Assembly: GCF_964656455.1 (NCBI RefSeq)
Contig: NC_135714.1
Span: 57,995,850-58,059,849, forward strand
DNA from: Halichoerus grypus
Lineage: Eukaryota > Chordata > Mammalia > Carnivora > Phocidae
Reading direction: 5' to 3'
Length of the DNA: 64,000 nucleotides
Shown here: positions 22,991 to 34,699 of the stretch, piece by piece
How positions within the stretch are numbered: the first letter of the stretch is position 1
Layout: each line of letters opens with the position of its first letter
Made by a program: the position numbers and the translations under genes
Notes under the pieces: generated by a model
Told to the model about the DNA's origin: nothing
The model's database searches: none
Seen by the model: only the letters and a program-made list of their open reading frames with translations

Positions 22991-23714
22991 AAATGTTGTA
23001 AATATGGAATTTACATTAAATTCTACTATAGATACTATATTTCTGTAACTTCTATTATATATAAATATTCTATATACCTACTCAGAATATTCCTTGTAAT
23101 TTCTGCCTTGAATCCTTGAATGGTTCTTCCAAGGAAAAGTGAATATTTTTCAAAAGTAATTCTTCATCATTAAGGTATTACTCATCTACTCTAAATTACA
23201 GTGTTCCTTAGCAATTCATGATTTCCAAATATTAATTCAAGAGCAGTTCTCCTGAAGTAATATGATTTCTTGATCCTCTATTTGTTGTAATTTTAAAGTT
23301 GATTAAAGAAGTTAAAAAGTCTCCAAGCTTACCAGTGCTTCATTTTGTGGCACAAAAATATTGACTCATTTTCCTCTTTACTCCCACAGCAAAGGGACCC
23401 TGAAAGCAAACTCTAAATGTCTACGGCAATGACTTATCTGAATGAACTTGTATCTTCAATATCACCAAGGTTATGTTTTGCAGCAGTTTCACTACTTTTT
23501 GTACCTTTCCTTTGTTTGCTCATTAACTCTATTGTTTTTGGAAACCGATAATGTCTTTAATACGTTTCTGAATGACAGCTACGTGAGGCTGAGAGACTTG
23601 CGATATTTTACATTCATGTTTGACTTATGACATTCTCTCAGAATCAGCATGTGATTTTCTGCTTCTGTGTTCAAAGCAAAATATTCCTGATTGACCATCA
23701 CATACAACTAACTT
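22991..23714. other. no recognised feature
   Basis: Unique-looking AT-rich sequence. The frame at 23442-23630 has no recognisable content. Confidence 0.5.
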
Positions 23715-25133
23715 GGTTTTTATGGTTTTCTTGAGCTCAATTCACATGCAATACAATTCACCCATTTCAACTATACTTTTCAAGGGCCTTTAGTATATTC
23801 ACAGAATTATGGATCCATTGCTGCAATCAATGTTAGAACATTTTCATTATCTTGAAAAAAACATTTGCATCCCCTTAGCTGTCACCCCTCAATCTCCTCA
23901 TCTTCCCCAGACCTAGACAGCTGTTAATGTACTTTCTGTCTCTATCAATTTATCCATTCCTGACAATTCTTATAAATGTATTCTGCAATATGTGGTCCTT
24001 TTTTCACCTAGCATAATGTTTTCAAGGTTCATTCATGTTGTGGCATGTATCATCACTTTGTTTCTTTTTACTACTGAATAATATGCCATTCTATGGATAT
24101 ACCACATTTTGTTTATTTATTCACCAATTGCTGAAATTTGGGTTCTTCCACTTTTTGGCCATTGTATAATGTTGCCATGACGATTTGTGTACCTGTTTTT
24201 GAGTGACTATATTTTCATTTCCCTTGGGTATATACCCAGGAATGGAACTGGTAGATCATGTAGTAATTCTATGTTTAACCATTTGAGGGATTCCATACTG
24301 TTTTCCAAAGTGACTGCAGCATATTACAGTCCTACAAGCAATGTATGGGGGTTCTAATTTCTCTACATCATTCATAACACTTGTTATTATCTGTCTTTTT
24401 GATTATAATCATCCTACTGGGTGTGAAATGGTGTCTCATTATGGTTTTGACTTGCATTTTCCCTGACGACTAATGATGTTGTGCAGCTTTTCTTGTGTTT
24501 ACTGATCACTTGTATATATTTTTTGGAGAACTGTCTATTCAGATCCTTTGCTCATTTTAAAATTGGGGTTATATGACTTTATTACTGAGTTATAATAATT
24601 CTTTTTATGTTCTAGATATGTCAGATACAGGATTTACAAAAAATTTTCTCCCATTCTGTGGGTTGACTTTTCACTTTCTTGATGGTGTACTTTGGAGCCA
24701 CAAAATTTTTTAATTATGATGAAGTCCAGTTCATCTGTTTTTTTCTTCTGTTGATTGTGCTTTTGGTGTCACATCTAAGAAATCATTGCCTAAATCAAGA
24801 TCACGAGGATTTATGCCTATGTTTTCTTCTAAAAGTTTAACAATCATTGCTTTTACATTTAGGTCTTTGATACATTTTGAGTCAATTTTTGTATACGGTG
24901 TGAGGTAGGGTTCAATCTTACTATTTGCATGTGGCTATTTAGTTGCCACAGAACCATGTGTTGATAAGACTATTCTTCACTGATTGGTCATGGCACTCTT
25001 GCCTAAAATCTGTTAACCATAGATATATGGGTTTATTTCTGAATTCTCAATTCTATTATGTTAATTTATGTCTATCTTTATGCCATTACCACATTATCTT
25101 GATTACTATAGTTTTGCAGTAAGTTTTGAATGA
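23715..25133 (-). mobile_element. old L1 (L1MB-like), antisense, 5'-truncated
   Basis: The plus strand gives the complement of an older mammalian L1 3' UTR (CACATGCAATACAATTCACCCATTTC, TTCACAGAATTATGGATCC, TTCCCCAGACCTAGACAGC). ORF2 complement follows (TATGCCATTCTATGGATATACCAC; TCTCCCATTCTGTGGGTTGAC), ending near GTTTTGCAGTAAGTTTTGAA. The divergence and 3' UTR type suggest an insertion older than the Can-SINEs. No open frame survives. Confidence 0.85.
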
Positions 25134-25287
25134 TATCTAACTTCCAAATTTATGTAAGTGTTGACATTTACACATAATTTGATTATCTTTTGGTTATACT
25201 TAAGAAGTTGTTGGTACTAGTATATGCTTGTGATTTGGGGTTTTATGGTTAGAGTCAATAAATCATAATTGTTATGGGCATAGGTAT

Positions 25288-25465
25288 TTAGAATCAGAGA
25301 AACCTGGATTTGAACTGATTGTACTATATCCTAGATGTGTGAACTTGCATAATCCTCGCTCAGTTTCAATTTCCCATTTTAAAATGAGAACAGTAATACT
25401 TACATTCATGGACTTCTGTGAGGATTAAATGAATTAATATATGGAAAGTGCTCAGTGAAGATAGT
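25288..25465 (+). repeat. MIR SINE (sense)
   Basis: AGAAACCTGGATTTGAACTG (tRNA-like B box region), TAGATGTGTGAACTTGC, TTTTAAAATGAGAACAGTAATACTTAC, GAGGATTAAATGAATTAATAT and AAAGTGCTCAGTGAA appear in MIR order. Confidence 0.8.
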
Positions 25466-26589
25466 TTTCATTTTCTTGGACAGATGTTAATTTGCATTTA
25501 CATGTTCATCATGTGTATACAGTAACAATATATTGGCTTATATTTTGATTAAGAAATAGCAATAAACTCCCAGGTTTTGGGAGCTCATTTTTTCAATAAA
25601 TATGAGAAAAAATGAAGCTAGACTAGGAGAAAAATAAAGTAAAACAGTCTGTGGAGAAGTGTGGGGAGGAGGAGGCAAATAGAATCCATGCATGGTTCTT
25701 CTCCAGGAATTTAAGGAAACTCTTTTTCCAATAATTCTTTTAAAATAGTTTAAATAGTTGGTCTGCCTGCAAAGGCTTGCAGCCTCTTTTGCAGACATCA
25801 AGGAATGTACTTTCAAACAATCTCTTGGAATCCCTTCTCAGAACTTATTATTGAGTATGGGCCTTTATGAGAGAGAGCAGGGCAGCTTTTTATTCAACCT
25901 ACTTCAGTTCCTACATTATAATTCCAATTGTATTTTTAAACATAAGTTTTTAAAAACCCATAAATATGTTAAAAACAATAATAGCAGGCATTTAAAGCAC
26001 ATAGGCTAAGCATTTTCTAGCATGTAGCAACTAATCTACTAAACTCAAGCATTAGCATTATCACTGTATTGAAAAGGTCCTGGGCTCCCCCTCTGATATA
26101 TTTGTGAGAACAGTTGTTAACATTTTTCTATTCCAAGTTAACTCCTGGGAGGAAACTTCAATGGCCTCATCCACAAGGAGCTCAAGTGAAAAGAAAAAGA
26201 AAGCATGCTGGGGATTGTGAATGGTCAATGATGCAACACAAGGTGGCACTCTTGTCCCATTGAGTTCTGTAGAGCAGTACATTAGACAAAGGACACACAA
26301 CTTCAAAAGATAGGGTTGGTCTGAATGCCTTTGGGAGTCTGCCTGATTGACTGAACAGTTAACAAGCACAAAGCCATAGGTGGGCTTGAGAAAGTAGACT
26401 GGTCCAGGAGGGCAGGGGGTCACTTAGCATGGTGACAGCCTAAGTAAAATGAGACCTAGTGTCTGGACAGTGCTTTATAGTATACTTATTAGTTACCTTT
26501 ATAATGCATTTTCATCCTTATAACAATCATCTTTTCACTGCTGCTCCATACGCATGCTTAAAACAAATATTAGATAATGACATTTCTAG
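25466..26589. other. no recognised feature
   Basis: Unique-looking sequence. The longest frame (26061-26423, minus, 120 codons) has no domain, signal peptide or codon signature that I can recognise and is left out. Confidence 0.5.
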
Positions 26590-26895
26590 GTAGAAGTAAT
26601 GGTTCCTCGTGGTATTTGGGATAAAATTCCACTTTGTTTCCAATCTTTTTACACTTTCTCATTACTGACATATCTAAAGTTTCTGAAATGCATCCTGTTC
26701 TCTTGTCTCTGTGATTTTGTTGATATTATTCTACCTAAAGCTTTTTTTTGTCCTTTCATCTTCATAGATGATTCCTGCTCCTCCTTCTTAAGTCAACAAA
26801 GATATCACCTCCTCCTGGAAGCCTTCCTTGACCTCCTCAATTGGGCAGGAATGTGAGGATTGAAGTTAACATATCTAAAGTACCTAACAGAGTAT
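26590..26895 (+). repeat. probable L2 fragment (sense)
   Basis: ATCACCTCCTCCTGGAAGCCTTCCTTGACC is a hallmark of L2 in sense, followed by AGTATGGATACCTAATAAATGG at the 3' end. Confidence 0.5.
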
Positions 26896-27084
26896 GGATA
26901 CCTAATAAATGGTATCTGTGGTTATGGTACAGGTCCGATAATTTAATTTTATTTATATACCAATTATTTTCCTTTATTTATTCATGAGCATTTACTACTT
27001 TCTGGGTTTGTTTTCAGGTCTGTTATGTTTTTATTGTTAGATAATGAGCAGAATGCCATATGCAAGTATTAGATGGCATTTTCT

Positions 27085-27200
27085 GTTTTGTTCTTCCTGA
27101 TTATTTCATTCAATAAATACTTTCTCAGTTCCTATGTACAAGGTGCTGTTCTAAACACTGAGAGTATAGGATTTAAAAATGGACGGCATAATGGAGAAGC
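27085..27200 (-). repeat. L2 3' end (antisense)
   Basis: TCATTCAATAAATACTTTCTCAGTTCCTATGTACAAGGTGCTGTTCTAAACACTG is the complement of the usual L2 3' end (AATAAATGTTTATTGAATGA). Confidence 0.55.
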
Positions 27201-27549
27201 TTATTGTATAGTGATTCTTAATATTTTATTATTCTTTAAGATTAAAAGATTAAATTGCATCATAGTTGTGATGGTATACTTATAATAATAATTTTTTTCC
27301 TGGATTATAACTGATAGGTTGTTTCCCACTGTTTTCTAACTACAGTCATAGTTTCTAATAGTTCATGTTAGTACTTCCCAAATGCATTAACCTTTGCTCA
27401 CAGTGATTCTCTTAACACTTTTCTGCTAATTAATGCTGCCTCAAAATATACTCTTCATATTCATTATTATATCTTTTGATTAAAAAACCTCCCAAAACCC
27501 ATTAGAGGACCCTAATGTCAACCATAAAATCTGTCCCTTTTTCAAGATT
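27201..27549. other. no recognised feature
   Basis: AT-rich sequence; nothing recognised. Confidence 0.5.
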
Positions 27550-28050
27550 TTATGCACGATTGTGTACTAAGGCCTTTGAATAGTCAGGATTCTTGCCAGC
27601 AAGAATCAGAAGGCACCTCAAATAGGCAATTGGAGAGGAGGACTGCTGTAAGGGTGTGGGCAGGGTTTAGAAAACATACTCTTCCCGGGTTAGCAAAATG
27701 GGGGGACAGTACTCCTCTAAGGCCTCAAGAAGAAACGGAAGGAGCAGATACTGGGACCCAAAAAGGCTAGCTGTAGGGAGGGGGCTGTCTTACCAGAGCT
27801 GAACTTTCCATGGGGAGATGCAGCCAGTCCGTGGTGACCAGCGGGGAGGGAGTCTGGGAAATTAATATCCTCACCTCATTCTCCTACCAATCCCAGTCTG
27901 CCCCAGGGTTTCCTATTGACAGAAGCCCCTGGCCTCTAGAGGACAAGAGACTCAGTTGAAGCAGTTCACACAGGCCAGCCTCCTGTGCCAGAGATCAGCG
28001 TGGAGAAGGGTGTAGCATGGATCTGAGGAGCAAGTGGAAGAAACTCAGCA
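27550..28050. repeat. possible ancient repeat, unresolved
   Basis: The stretch is GC-richer than its surroundings and reads like an old dispersed repeat (CACACAGGCCAGCCTCCTGTGCCAGAGATCAGCGTGGAGAAGGGTG). I cannot name it. The 72-codon frame at 27552-27770 is not supported as a gene. Confidence 0.35.
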
Positions 28051-28202
28051 CAGGTCTTGTTCAGAAACTGGGAAATGTAGCGATTCATATTTTTGCAACT
28101 GAAAGAAATATGAATTTATCCTTATGCTTTGTTGTCTTGCCTACAAGTCTGTCCCCCTTTCATGAAAGAAAAGCCTCTCCTCCCTACTTTTTCCATCTGT
28201 AA

Positions 28203-28470
28203 TTCATTCCATCAACATCCATCAAATCCTTCTTTGAGCAGGTTTTGGGGGCACAGAAATAAACACAGTGTTCAATCTCAAGGGTCACCATTAGGTAGGG
28301 GGTAAGAGAAATAAACCAACCTTTACCTTATAGAGCACTTAAGCAATAATGAATTAGGGGAAGCACAGGGGCAATATGAGCTCACAGACACGGTGACCCC
28401 CCAGATTAGAGGTTATCTGGGAAGGCTTCCTGGAGGAGGTGATTTGGGCAAATGCCTTGGTCAGGTTTAA
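28203..28470 (-). repeat. L2 LINE fragment (antisense)
   Basis: ATTCATTCCATCAACATCCATC marks the complement of the 3' end, and GGGAAGGCTTCCTGGAGGAGGTGATTTGGGC is the complement of a well-conserved inner L2 block, in the expected order. Confidence 0.6.
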
Positions 28471-29178
28471 TTATTTAGTTTCTCTTTTTTCCCCATGTTA
28501 ATTTAACTCTTATTTAACCCTTCAAAGATCTATAGTCAGTTATTTGGTTATGAGGTTTTCTTCCTTGTTTCTTTTCCAATTTTACCCTCTTAATTCTTAG
28601 TTATGCTTTATCAGTTGCTTGAAATGGAGATCAGCAATTTGTACAATACAAATCTCTGGCACTATTTTTATCATCTTGCACTTGGAATGACCATTGTGAT
28701 CTTATTTTATTTGACCAATTTTATTGGGGAAAATTTTAGTGTTTTTAGAATTGCTTAATTAGGAGCTGGGCTAAAGAAATTCTACGTAGGTGGAACCTAC
28801 TTATGCAAGTAATCAGGGAACTAGGGTAAAAGGGAGTGCCCGATCTTCATTGGACATGTTTGTGCATGTAGTTAAATTTTAATCCTGTCATGAACCACTC
28901 ACTGGAATAAATTTTGGGGCACATTTCTGAATCTGTCTTTGGATAAAATACAAAGTATGGATTACCATGTGAAATGGCATGAACATTTTTATGGTTCTTG
29001 AGACATATTGCCACATTGCCTTCAGAAACGTTGTACATTATTGTACACAAATGTCACATGCTTTCACTATTACTGTGAGTAATATATTTTTGATACTTTC
29101 TAATTTTTGTTTCCTCCTTCCTGTTAGGTCAGTTTCTCTATAGCCGTTTTACCCTGACCACAGAAGTTGATTCCAGTT
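28471..29178. other. no recognised feature
   Basis: Unique-looking AT-rich sequence; no gene or repeat recognised. Confidence 0.5.
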
Positions 29179-29184
29179 TCCACC

Positions 29185-29437
29185 TTTTTTTTTTTCATTT
29201 TTAAAAAAATTTAAATTCAATTAATTAACATACAATGTATTATTGGTTTCAGAGGTACAGGCCTGTGATTCATCAGTCTTATATAACCCTCAGTGCTCAT
29301 TACATCACATGCTCTCCTTAATGCCCATCACCCAGTTACCCCATCCCTCCACCCTCCTCCCCTCCAGCAACCCTCAGTTTGTTTCCTATGCTTAAGAGTC
29401 TCTTATGGTTTGTCTCCCTCTCTGGTTTCATCTTGTG
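29185..29437 (-). mobile_element. L1 3' end, truncated, fused to a 5S rRNA copy
   Basis: Poly-T then the complement of a carnivore L1 3' UTR (TTTAAATTCAATTAATTAACATACAATG...CATCACCCAGTTACCCCATCCC). Similarity to the L1 at 16325-16570 ends near TCTGGTTTCATCTTG (29436), where 5S rRNA sequence begins. An 8-bp match TCCACCTT occurs at both outer edges of the L1+5S block (29179-29186 and 29533-29540). Confidence 0.88.
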
Positions 29438-29441
29438 TTAT

Positions 29442-29532
29442 GTCTATGCCCATACCACCCTGAACGCGCCCGATCTTATCTTCCAATCTCGGAAGCTAAG
29501 TAGGGTCGGCCTGGTTAGTACTTGGATGGGAG
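29442..29532 (+). pseudogene. 5S rRNA retropseudogene, 3'-truncated
   Basis: About 91 nt that follow vertebrate 5S rRNA from its first base: GTCTATGCCCATACCACCCT, GAACGCGCCCGATCT, TCTCGGAAGCTAAG and GGTTAGTACTTGGATGGGAG. It differs from the canonical gene by a few substitutions and small indels (for example TCTTATCTTCCAATCTC where the gene reads CTCGTCTGATCTC). The last roughly 30 nt and the T-run terminator are missing. The internal promoter A box and C box regions look largely preserved. Being joined to L1 sequence and truncated, it is read as a retroposed copy and not a functional 5S gene. Similarity is too high for an ancient 5S-headed SINE. Confidence 0.93.
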
Positions 29533-29676
29533 TCCACCTTCTTTATATATTTCCAGAACCACCGTATTGTGCCGCTGCAGAAGCAGGAACAGCTGCAGTG
29601 GTGCCCTCTCCTTAGACGTGTAGGTCCCAGCCTCCTCCCAGATTCACTATACTATTCTTCTACTTTGTATATGTTT

Positions 29677-29871
29677 TTTTTTTAAAGATTTTATTTATTT
29701 ATTTGACAGAGAGAGACATAGTGAGAGCAGGAACACAAGCAGGGGGAGTGGGAGAGGGAGAAGCAGGCTTCCTGCGGAGCAGGGAGCCCGATATGGGACT
29801 CGATCCCAGGACCCTGGGATCATGACCTGAGCCGAAGGCAGACACTTAACGACTGAGCCACCCAGGCGCCC
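29677..29871 (-). mobile_element. Can-SINE, young-looking
   Basis: Antisense full-length copy, body complement CAGGACCCTGGGATCATGAC. Perfect 16-bp duplication TACTTTGTATATGTTT at 29661-29676 and 29872-29887. Confidence 0.96.
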
Positions 29872-29887
29872 TACTTTGTATATGTTT

Positions 29888-30684
29888 GAAGTTTCCCATC
29901 ACATGTTCTGATGATCTCACATTTTCCTTTTATTTTTAGTCCATTTTCCATTAGGTGTTGGGAGTTTTGTTGATTTGTAAGAGTTAACTCACCTGGTGCA
30001 TCATGCCTGGAGGCAGAAGCCCCCGTTATTATCATCATTTCATTTCTGTTCAATTTGTGTGTGTATTTTCCTCTTTTTTCTTGATTGGTTGTGTCAGAGG
30101 TTGGAAAATTTTATTTGTATTTTTAAAGAACCATTTTTTGTGTTTACTGAATTTCTCTGTTTCATTTTGTTTCCTATTCCACCGGCTTCTTCTTCTATCC
30201 ATGTTGTCTCTTTCTTTTATATATTAGTCCTTTTCCTGCCTTTTAAACTCCTTCTGCAGCCCTTTTTGACAGACAGGAATTTGCTTGCAAAGGAGAAATG
30301 AAATTTTCAGAGTCATGGTCCCAGCTTTACAAAATAGAGAAGAGAAGAATGGGTTTGGATCTTAGAGCAATCCCTTAAAAACCAGCTAATATGATCCAAA
30401 TAATGTATTTTTGGAATTTAACTTTTATTTTCCAGGGGAGAAAGGCACAAAATTTTTCCCCCTCCTCCTCCCCTTATCCTCTCCCCGTCTTCTGTCCCCA
30501 CCTCCCCCCTTGTCCTCCCCCTCCTTCTTTTGTTCTAGCTCTAGACACAAGTAAAATAATAGTTATATATAGAAGAATTGGAAAGGTTATGCTATCCAAG
30601 TCTTTCCCAGTATACATGGCATTCTTGATACACTGCATTTGCTGCAAGATTTAATGAACTGCTCCTGCGCTAACAGCATGGTGA
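29888..30684. other. unique sequence with a C/T-rich tract
   Basis: A pyrimidine-dominated stretch lies at about 30455-30530 (CCCCCTCCTCCTCCCCTT, then CCACCTCCCCCCTTGTCCTCCCC). The open frames across it (30391-30654 and others) owe their length to this bias. No gene seen. Confidence 0.5.
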
Positions 30685-30880
30685 GTGCTAAGAGCCAGGA
30701 GCTTAAGTCAGATCTGGGTTTGAATCCTGACTTACTTACTAACTAGGTCTATGGCCTTGGGTAAGTTACCTATCTTCTCCAAGCCTCAATGTCCTTATTT
30801 GCTGTGAGGGCTTAAATGAAATAATATCTGTAAAAAGTCAGTGCTTGGAACATGATGAGTGCTCAGTAAATGCTGTTTTT
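30685..30880 (+). repeat. MIR SINE (sense)
   Basis: CAGATCTGGGTTTGAATCCTGACTTAC, CTATGGCCTTGGGTAAGTTACC, CTCAATGTCCTTATTTGCTG and GAGTGCTCAGTAAATGCTG are in MIR order. One of the best preserved MIRs in the window. Confidence 0.88.
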
Positions 30881-31393
30881 TTTTTATTATAATTATACAT
30901 TCCCAACCACTATGGAATATTTTTCCTCTCATATAAAACACTGTAGAAATGCCTATCATCTATTAATGCCCTGAAGTCTAAAGGTAGAGGAACTTAATGT
31001 TTAAAAGCTATCATGGCCATGGAGTGAACATTATGTGAAAAAACAAATATTTGGATAAACACCAAGAAAGTCAAAGGTGGTTGAAATATTAGCTGGCTGA
31101 CAACATAATTCGAGTTGCTTAATGGTGCACAAAGGCAATGCAAAACATTCTTTTTAGAGGTGTGATATTTTTTACCTTTAAGTTCTTTCTTAAGTACCTA
31201 ACAATTAGGGAAATAAGATATTTTTATATTGTAAGTGTATAGGTTTTGCTCACCTTGAGAGTTTTTTGATTCCTAGAAGCCCAAGAGAAAGATTTTTTAA
31301 TAGTGATTTTTCTTAAAATCTTAAAGATTTTTCTTTTATGTGAATTACATTACTTGTAAATTTCTTGCCTTATAATTTATGTACCACTTAAAA
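30881..31393. other. no recognised feature
   Basis: AT-rich unique-looking sequence. Confidence 0.5.
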
Positions 31394-31408
31394 TGTATTA
31401 GACATTTA

Positions 31409-31630
31409 TTTTTTTTATTTTTAAATTTATTTATTTTTTTATTCATGTGACAGAGAGAGAGAGATAGAGAGAGAGAGAGGGAATATGAGCAGGGGAGAGA
31501 GGCAGAGGCAGAGGGAGAAGCAGACTCCTCGCTGAGTCAGGAGCCTGATATGGGGCTCGATCCCAGGACCCTGAGATCAGGCCCTGAGCTAAAGGCAGAT
31601 GCCTAACCATCTGAGCCACCCAGGCGCCCC
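31409..31630 (-). mobile_element. Can-SINE with extended tail and (GA)n
   Basis: Antisense copy with an expanded tail complement (TTTTTTTATTTTTAAATTTATTTATTTTTTTATT) and a long GA-rich middle. Perfect duplication TGTATTAGACATTTA at 31394-31408 and 31631-31645. Confidence 0.95.
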
Positions 31631-31645
31631 TGTATTAGACATTTA

Positions 31646-32284
31646 AATAATTGTCTTCAAGAAGCAGCAGCAATTCTCCTGGGCCCTTAGCCCCTATTGA
31701 ACTGGGTAGCTTTCTTTGTACAAGCCTATATACTAAGCAGCAAAGACGTGTGTAATTAGTTCAGTTTCTTTCCACAAAGGTGATCTGAGCACTTAGAACA
31801 GGCCAAAGAGCCTTGCAGACAGGACTGGCATTCATGGGCACGGACTGATGGACAAAGACAGCAGAGTTCACCAGTCTAAACCACCATCAGGTGGTATCAG
31901 TTTAGTAAAGGGGAGACATTCTGAGCAAACACAATTTATGAATAATTAATATACACATTTTTTGTTAATTAAAGCTAATGTTTCTGAAAGATTCCATGCT
32001 TTTCTTTTGAGCACTCTGTGGTAGTTTCCAACTTATTTTTCTCCTTCTTATCCCTTCATCACTAACCATGCTGTTTTTCTCTCAAAACTCTGATTTACAT
32101 TAAGCTTGTAGAACTCAATTAGGCCTCTTGAGGATGGCTGCTAATCAGACACTTTCCATCATTACCTTTTCAGTCGCCTTTGGATTGTGATTCACAACCA
32201 ATAATGTTAAAATAACGATAATGTTCTCTAACTTTGTCTGCCTGCTAGCACTCTGATGTGAGAGAGGCCGATAAGCTTTAGGCT
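31646..32284. other. repeat-free sequence with TAATTA-type motifs
   Basis: No repeat family recognised. AT-rich blocks such as TTTTTGTTAATTAAAGCTAATG (about 31960) are of the kind seen in conserved non-coding elements, but conservation cannot be judged here. Confidence 0.4.
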
Positions 32285-32400
32285 TTACAGATGGGGACTG
32301 AGGCCCAGATGGGTTAGAAAACTCATCAAATTGCAGAGCATTTGGAGCAGGTCAGAGATCGGAACTCAGGTTCCCTAACTCCCCGTTCAGTCTCCTTTGT
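32285..32400 (-). repeat. probable MIR fragment (antisense)
   Basis: ACAGATGGGGACTGAGGCCCAGATGGGTTAG...CTCATCAAATTGCAGAGC...GATCGGAACTCAGGTTCCC is the complement of the MIR 5' half with heavy divergence. Confidence 0.5.
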
Positions 32401-32973
32401 ATACTCAACAGAATTTTCTCACCATGTGAATAGTAGTACAGAGCCTTTTCACATACCCTCGAGGGCAAATAAGAGATTTAAGTATTTTAAAGTGTTTGGT
32501 CTCCCTGTCAAAATATATTTGCATCATTTATCTTTTGAAATTTTTCATGAAGTGTGTTTAATAGAAACAAGATTGCCTTAATTTTGTTGTAAAAAGCCAC
32601 CTGGAGCTCTTGGTATACATTGCATAACTGGGTAAACATTGGAAATAATTTGTAATTTGGTGAGACATCAGATGAAGTGAAAAACAAAGGGATTAGGGAA
32701 TTACATCAAGAAAGTCCTTAGAAACTATATTTTTTCTATTTAAAAAATAATATTTCTCTATAGAAGTGCTATAGCTACATTGTAGAATCTATGAAAAATT
32801 CAATGGGAGGAAAAATTCTGCCTCAATTCAAGAAATGTTATCACATCACTCTTTTGTCTTCTAGTTTACACACACTTTTCCTCTATATATCTATTTTTTA
32901 AAAAATACAATTATACTCACAGGACACAGAAAATTTCCATTCTGAATTTCCTTTACTTAGTATCATAACATAA
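32401..32973. other. no recognised feature
   Basis: AT-rich unique-looking sequence. Confidence 0.5.
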
Positions 32974-32989
32974 TGAGCATTATACTTTC

Positions 32990-33188
32990 TTTTTTTTTTT
33001 TAAAAGATTTTATTTATTTATTTGAGAGAGAGAGAAAGTGAGAGAGAGCACGAGTGGGGTGAGGGGCAGAGAGAGAAGCAGACTCCCCACTGAGCAGGGA
33101 GCCCAATGTGGGGCTCGATCACAGGGCTCTGGGATCATGACCTGAGCTGAAGGCAGAGGCTTCACCAACTGAGCCACCCAGGCGCCCC
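32990..33188 (-). mobile_element. Can-SINE
   Basis: Antisense full-length copy. Perfect duplication GAGCATTATACTTTC at 32975-32989 and 33189-33203. The body has several substitutions (GATCACAGGGCTCTGGGATC), so it is somewhat older than the copies at 7050 and 29677. Confidence 0.95.
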
Positions 33189-33203
33189 GAGCATTATACT
33201 TTC

Positions 33204-33789
33204 AAATGAAAAAATTCAAAAGGGAAAATTATATTTTCAGATAATTTTTGTTTAACTGTGAGTCAATTACAAATTGGTCACTGAAAGGATGATAAAGCTT
33301 TAAATATGAAAGACTTTTAAGTGACACTTGTTAGGTCCAAGTGAGAAAATTATTACAAAATAGCGTTTACTAGTAAAAATGAAATAAAAATATTTTTTAT
33401 GTAAAGCACTTAACAATGAAAACCATGGGTCTTTTGGTGATTCTCCAATTTGCCAGCAAAGTTTTTTCTCTTGCATTTCCATGCTCAAAATTTTCATCCT
33501 AGATAGCCCAAGGAACCTAACTGTTATTTTTTGGGACTTTTAATAGAATTTGGACTTATGGAAGGAATGTAAAGGAAAAGAAAATTAATATGATATCTGG
33601 AATTTGTTTCAAATAGCCCAGAAGAAAAAGATGAGTTATGGATGAAACATCAGCACAAAATGTTGATAATTTCTGAACCTGGGTGGTGCATACTTTTAAT
33701 ACCGCTACACTGGTATACATATATGGCAATTATTCCAAGTCATGTGAAATGGTTTACCAAACAAGTAAACTAGTCTCTAACTTAGCTTC
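33204..33789. other. no recognised feature
   Basis: AT-rich unique-looking sequence; the 65-codon minus frame at 33300-33497 is unsupported. Confidence 0.5.
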
Positions 33790-34140
33790 TAGGCCTAGAT
33801 AACAACTATATTTCAAGCCAATCTTGGGACTGGGTTTGTCTATGTAATTACACCCTGGCCAACGGGATATAAGTAAAATATGACCTATGCCTTTTCTGCG
33901 TATGCCTTTAAAATGAAAGGAGCTACTTCCCTTTAGCTCTTTCCCATCTTCCCACAGCTGGAGAATGGAAAGATTGGAATGACTACTTTGAGTTCATGTC
34001 AAGGATGGCTACCCTATCACTCCCAGACTGCTTATATCTTACAGATTTATCTGTAAGCTTACTTACAGATAAATAAAGTTAATATGTTATTTAAGCCACT
34101 GTATTTTGAGGCCCTTTTGTTACAGAAGATTAGTATTCTA
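33790..34140 (+). repeat. ancient interspersed repeat, same type as 22255-22680
   Basis: Ends TTATTTAAGCCACTGTATTTTGAGGCCCTTTTGTTACAG, preceded by CTTTAGCTCTTTCCCATCTTCCC and GGCCAACGGGATATAAG. These landmarks occur in the same order as in 22255-22680. Confidence 0.45.
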
Positions 34141-34304
34141 AATAATATTATACATATCTATCTTAAAAAAAAGAAAAACAAACAGAAGCGCACTCTTACA
34201 CTATTCTATATCTTTAGTTTTTAAATTATTAATACACTTTAAAAATCTTCTTTTCATATTTCTTTTCTATTATTATTCTATCCAGTGTCTCCAGAAAATT
34301 CTAT

Positions 34305-34360
34305 ACATCCCATTTATTCATCTGATAAATGTTTGTTGGGAGCCTATTATGTGTTGCATC
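34305..34360 (-). repeat. short L2 3' end (antisense)
   Basis: CATTTATTCATCTGATAAATGTTTGTTGGGAGCCTATTATGTG is the complement of an L2 3' terminus. Confidence 0.45.
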
Positions 34361-34699
34361 CTTAAGTACCTGCTGTGACTGCTTATGAGGACTGTCCAGG
34401 TATTCATGTTCCCAGAAACAATCTTCATTCAATGAGGGATAAAGATGATGACAATTCTGAAGTGTTTTACATTCAGTCTCTCAAGGAGTCTCCAGTGAGA
34501 CTGAGCCTGATGTCCCCACAGTAGCAACCTACCCATCCATATCCTTCATTAGCTTTCCTCTCTTTCTGGTCTTACTTTCCATTTTTCTCACTCTGCCTTC
34601 AGAGATCACCTTCCAAATAAACACTTTGCATCCAGTCCTTGTCCCTGAGTCTGTTTGGGGTAAATCAAAGTCAGACAGTGGTCCAGGAGAATTTATTTC

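Noticed and set aside
26061..26423. 120-codon minus-strand frame
   Set aside because: No recognisable domain, no signal peptide and no repeated support; length is within chance expectation for this window.
29442..29532. A functional 5S rRNA gene
   Set aside because: The last ~30 nt and the T-run terminator are missing, it has several mismatches, and it is fused to L1 sequence; it is a retrocopy.
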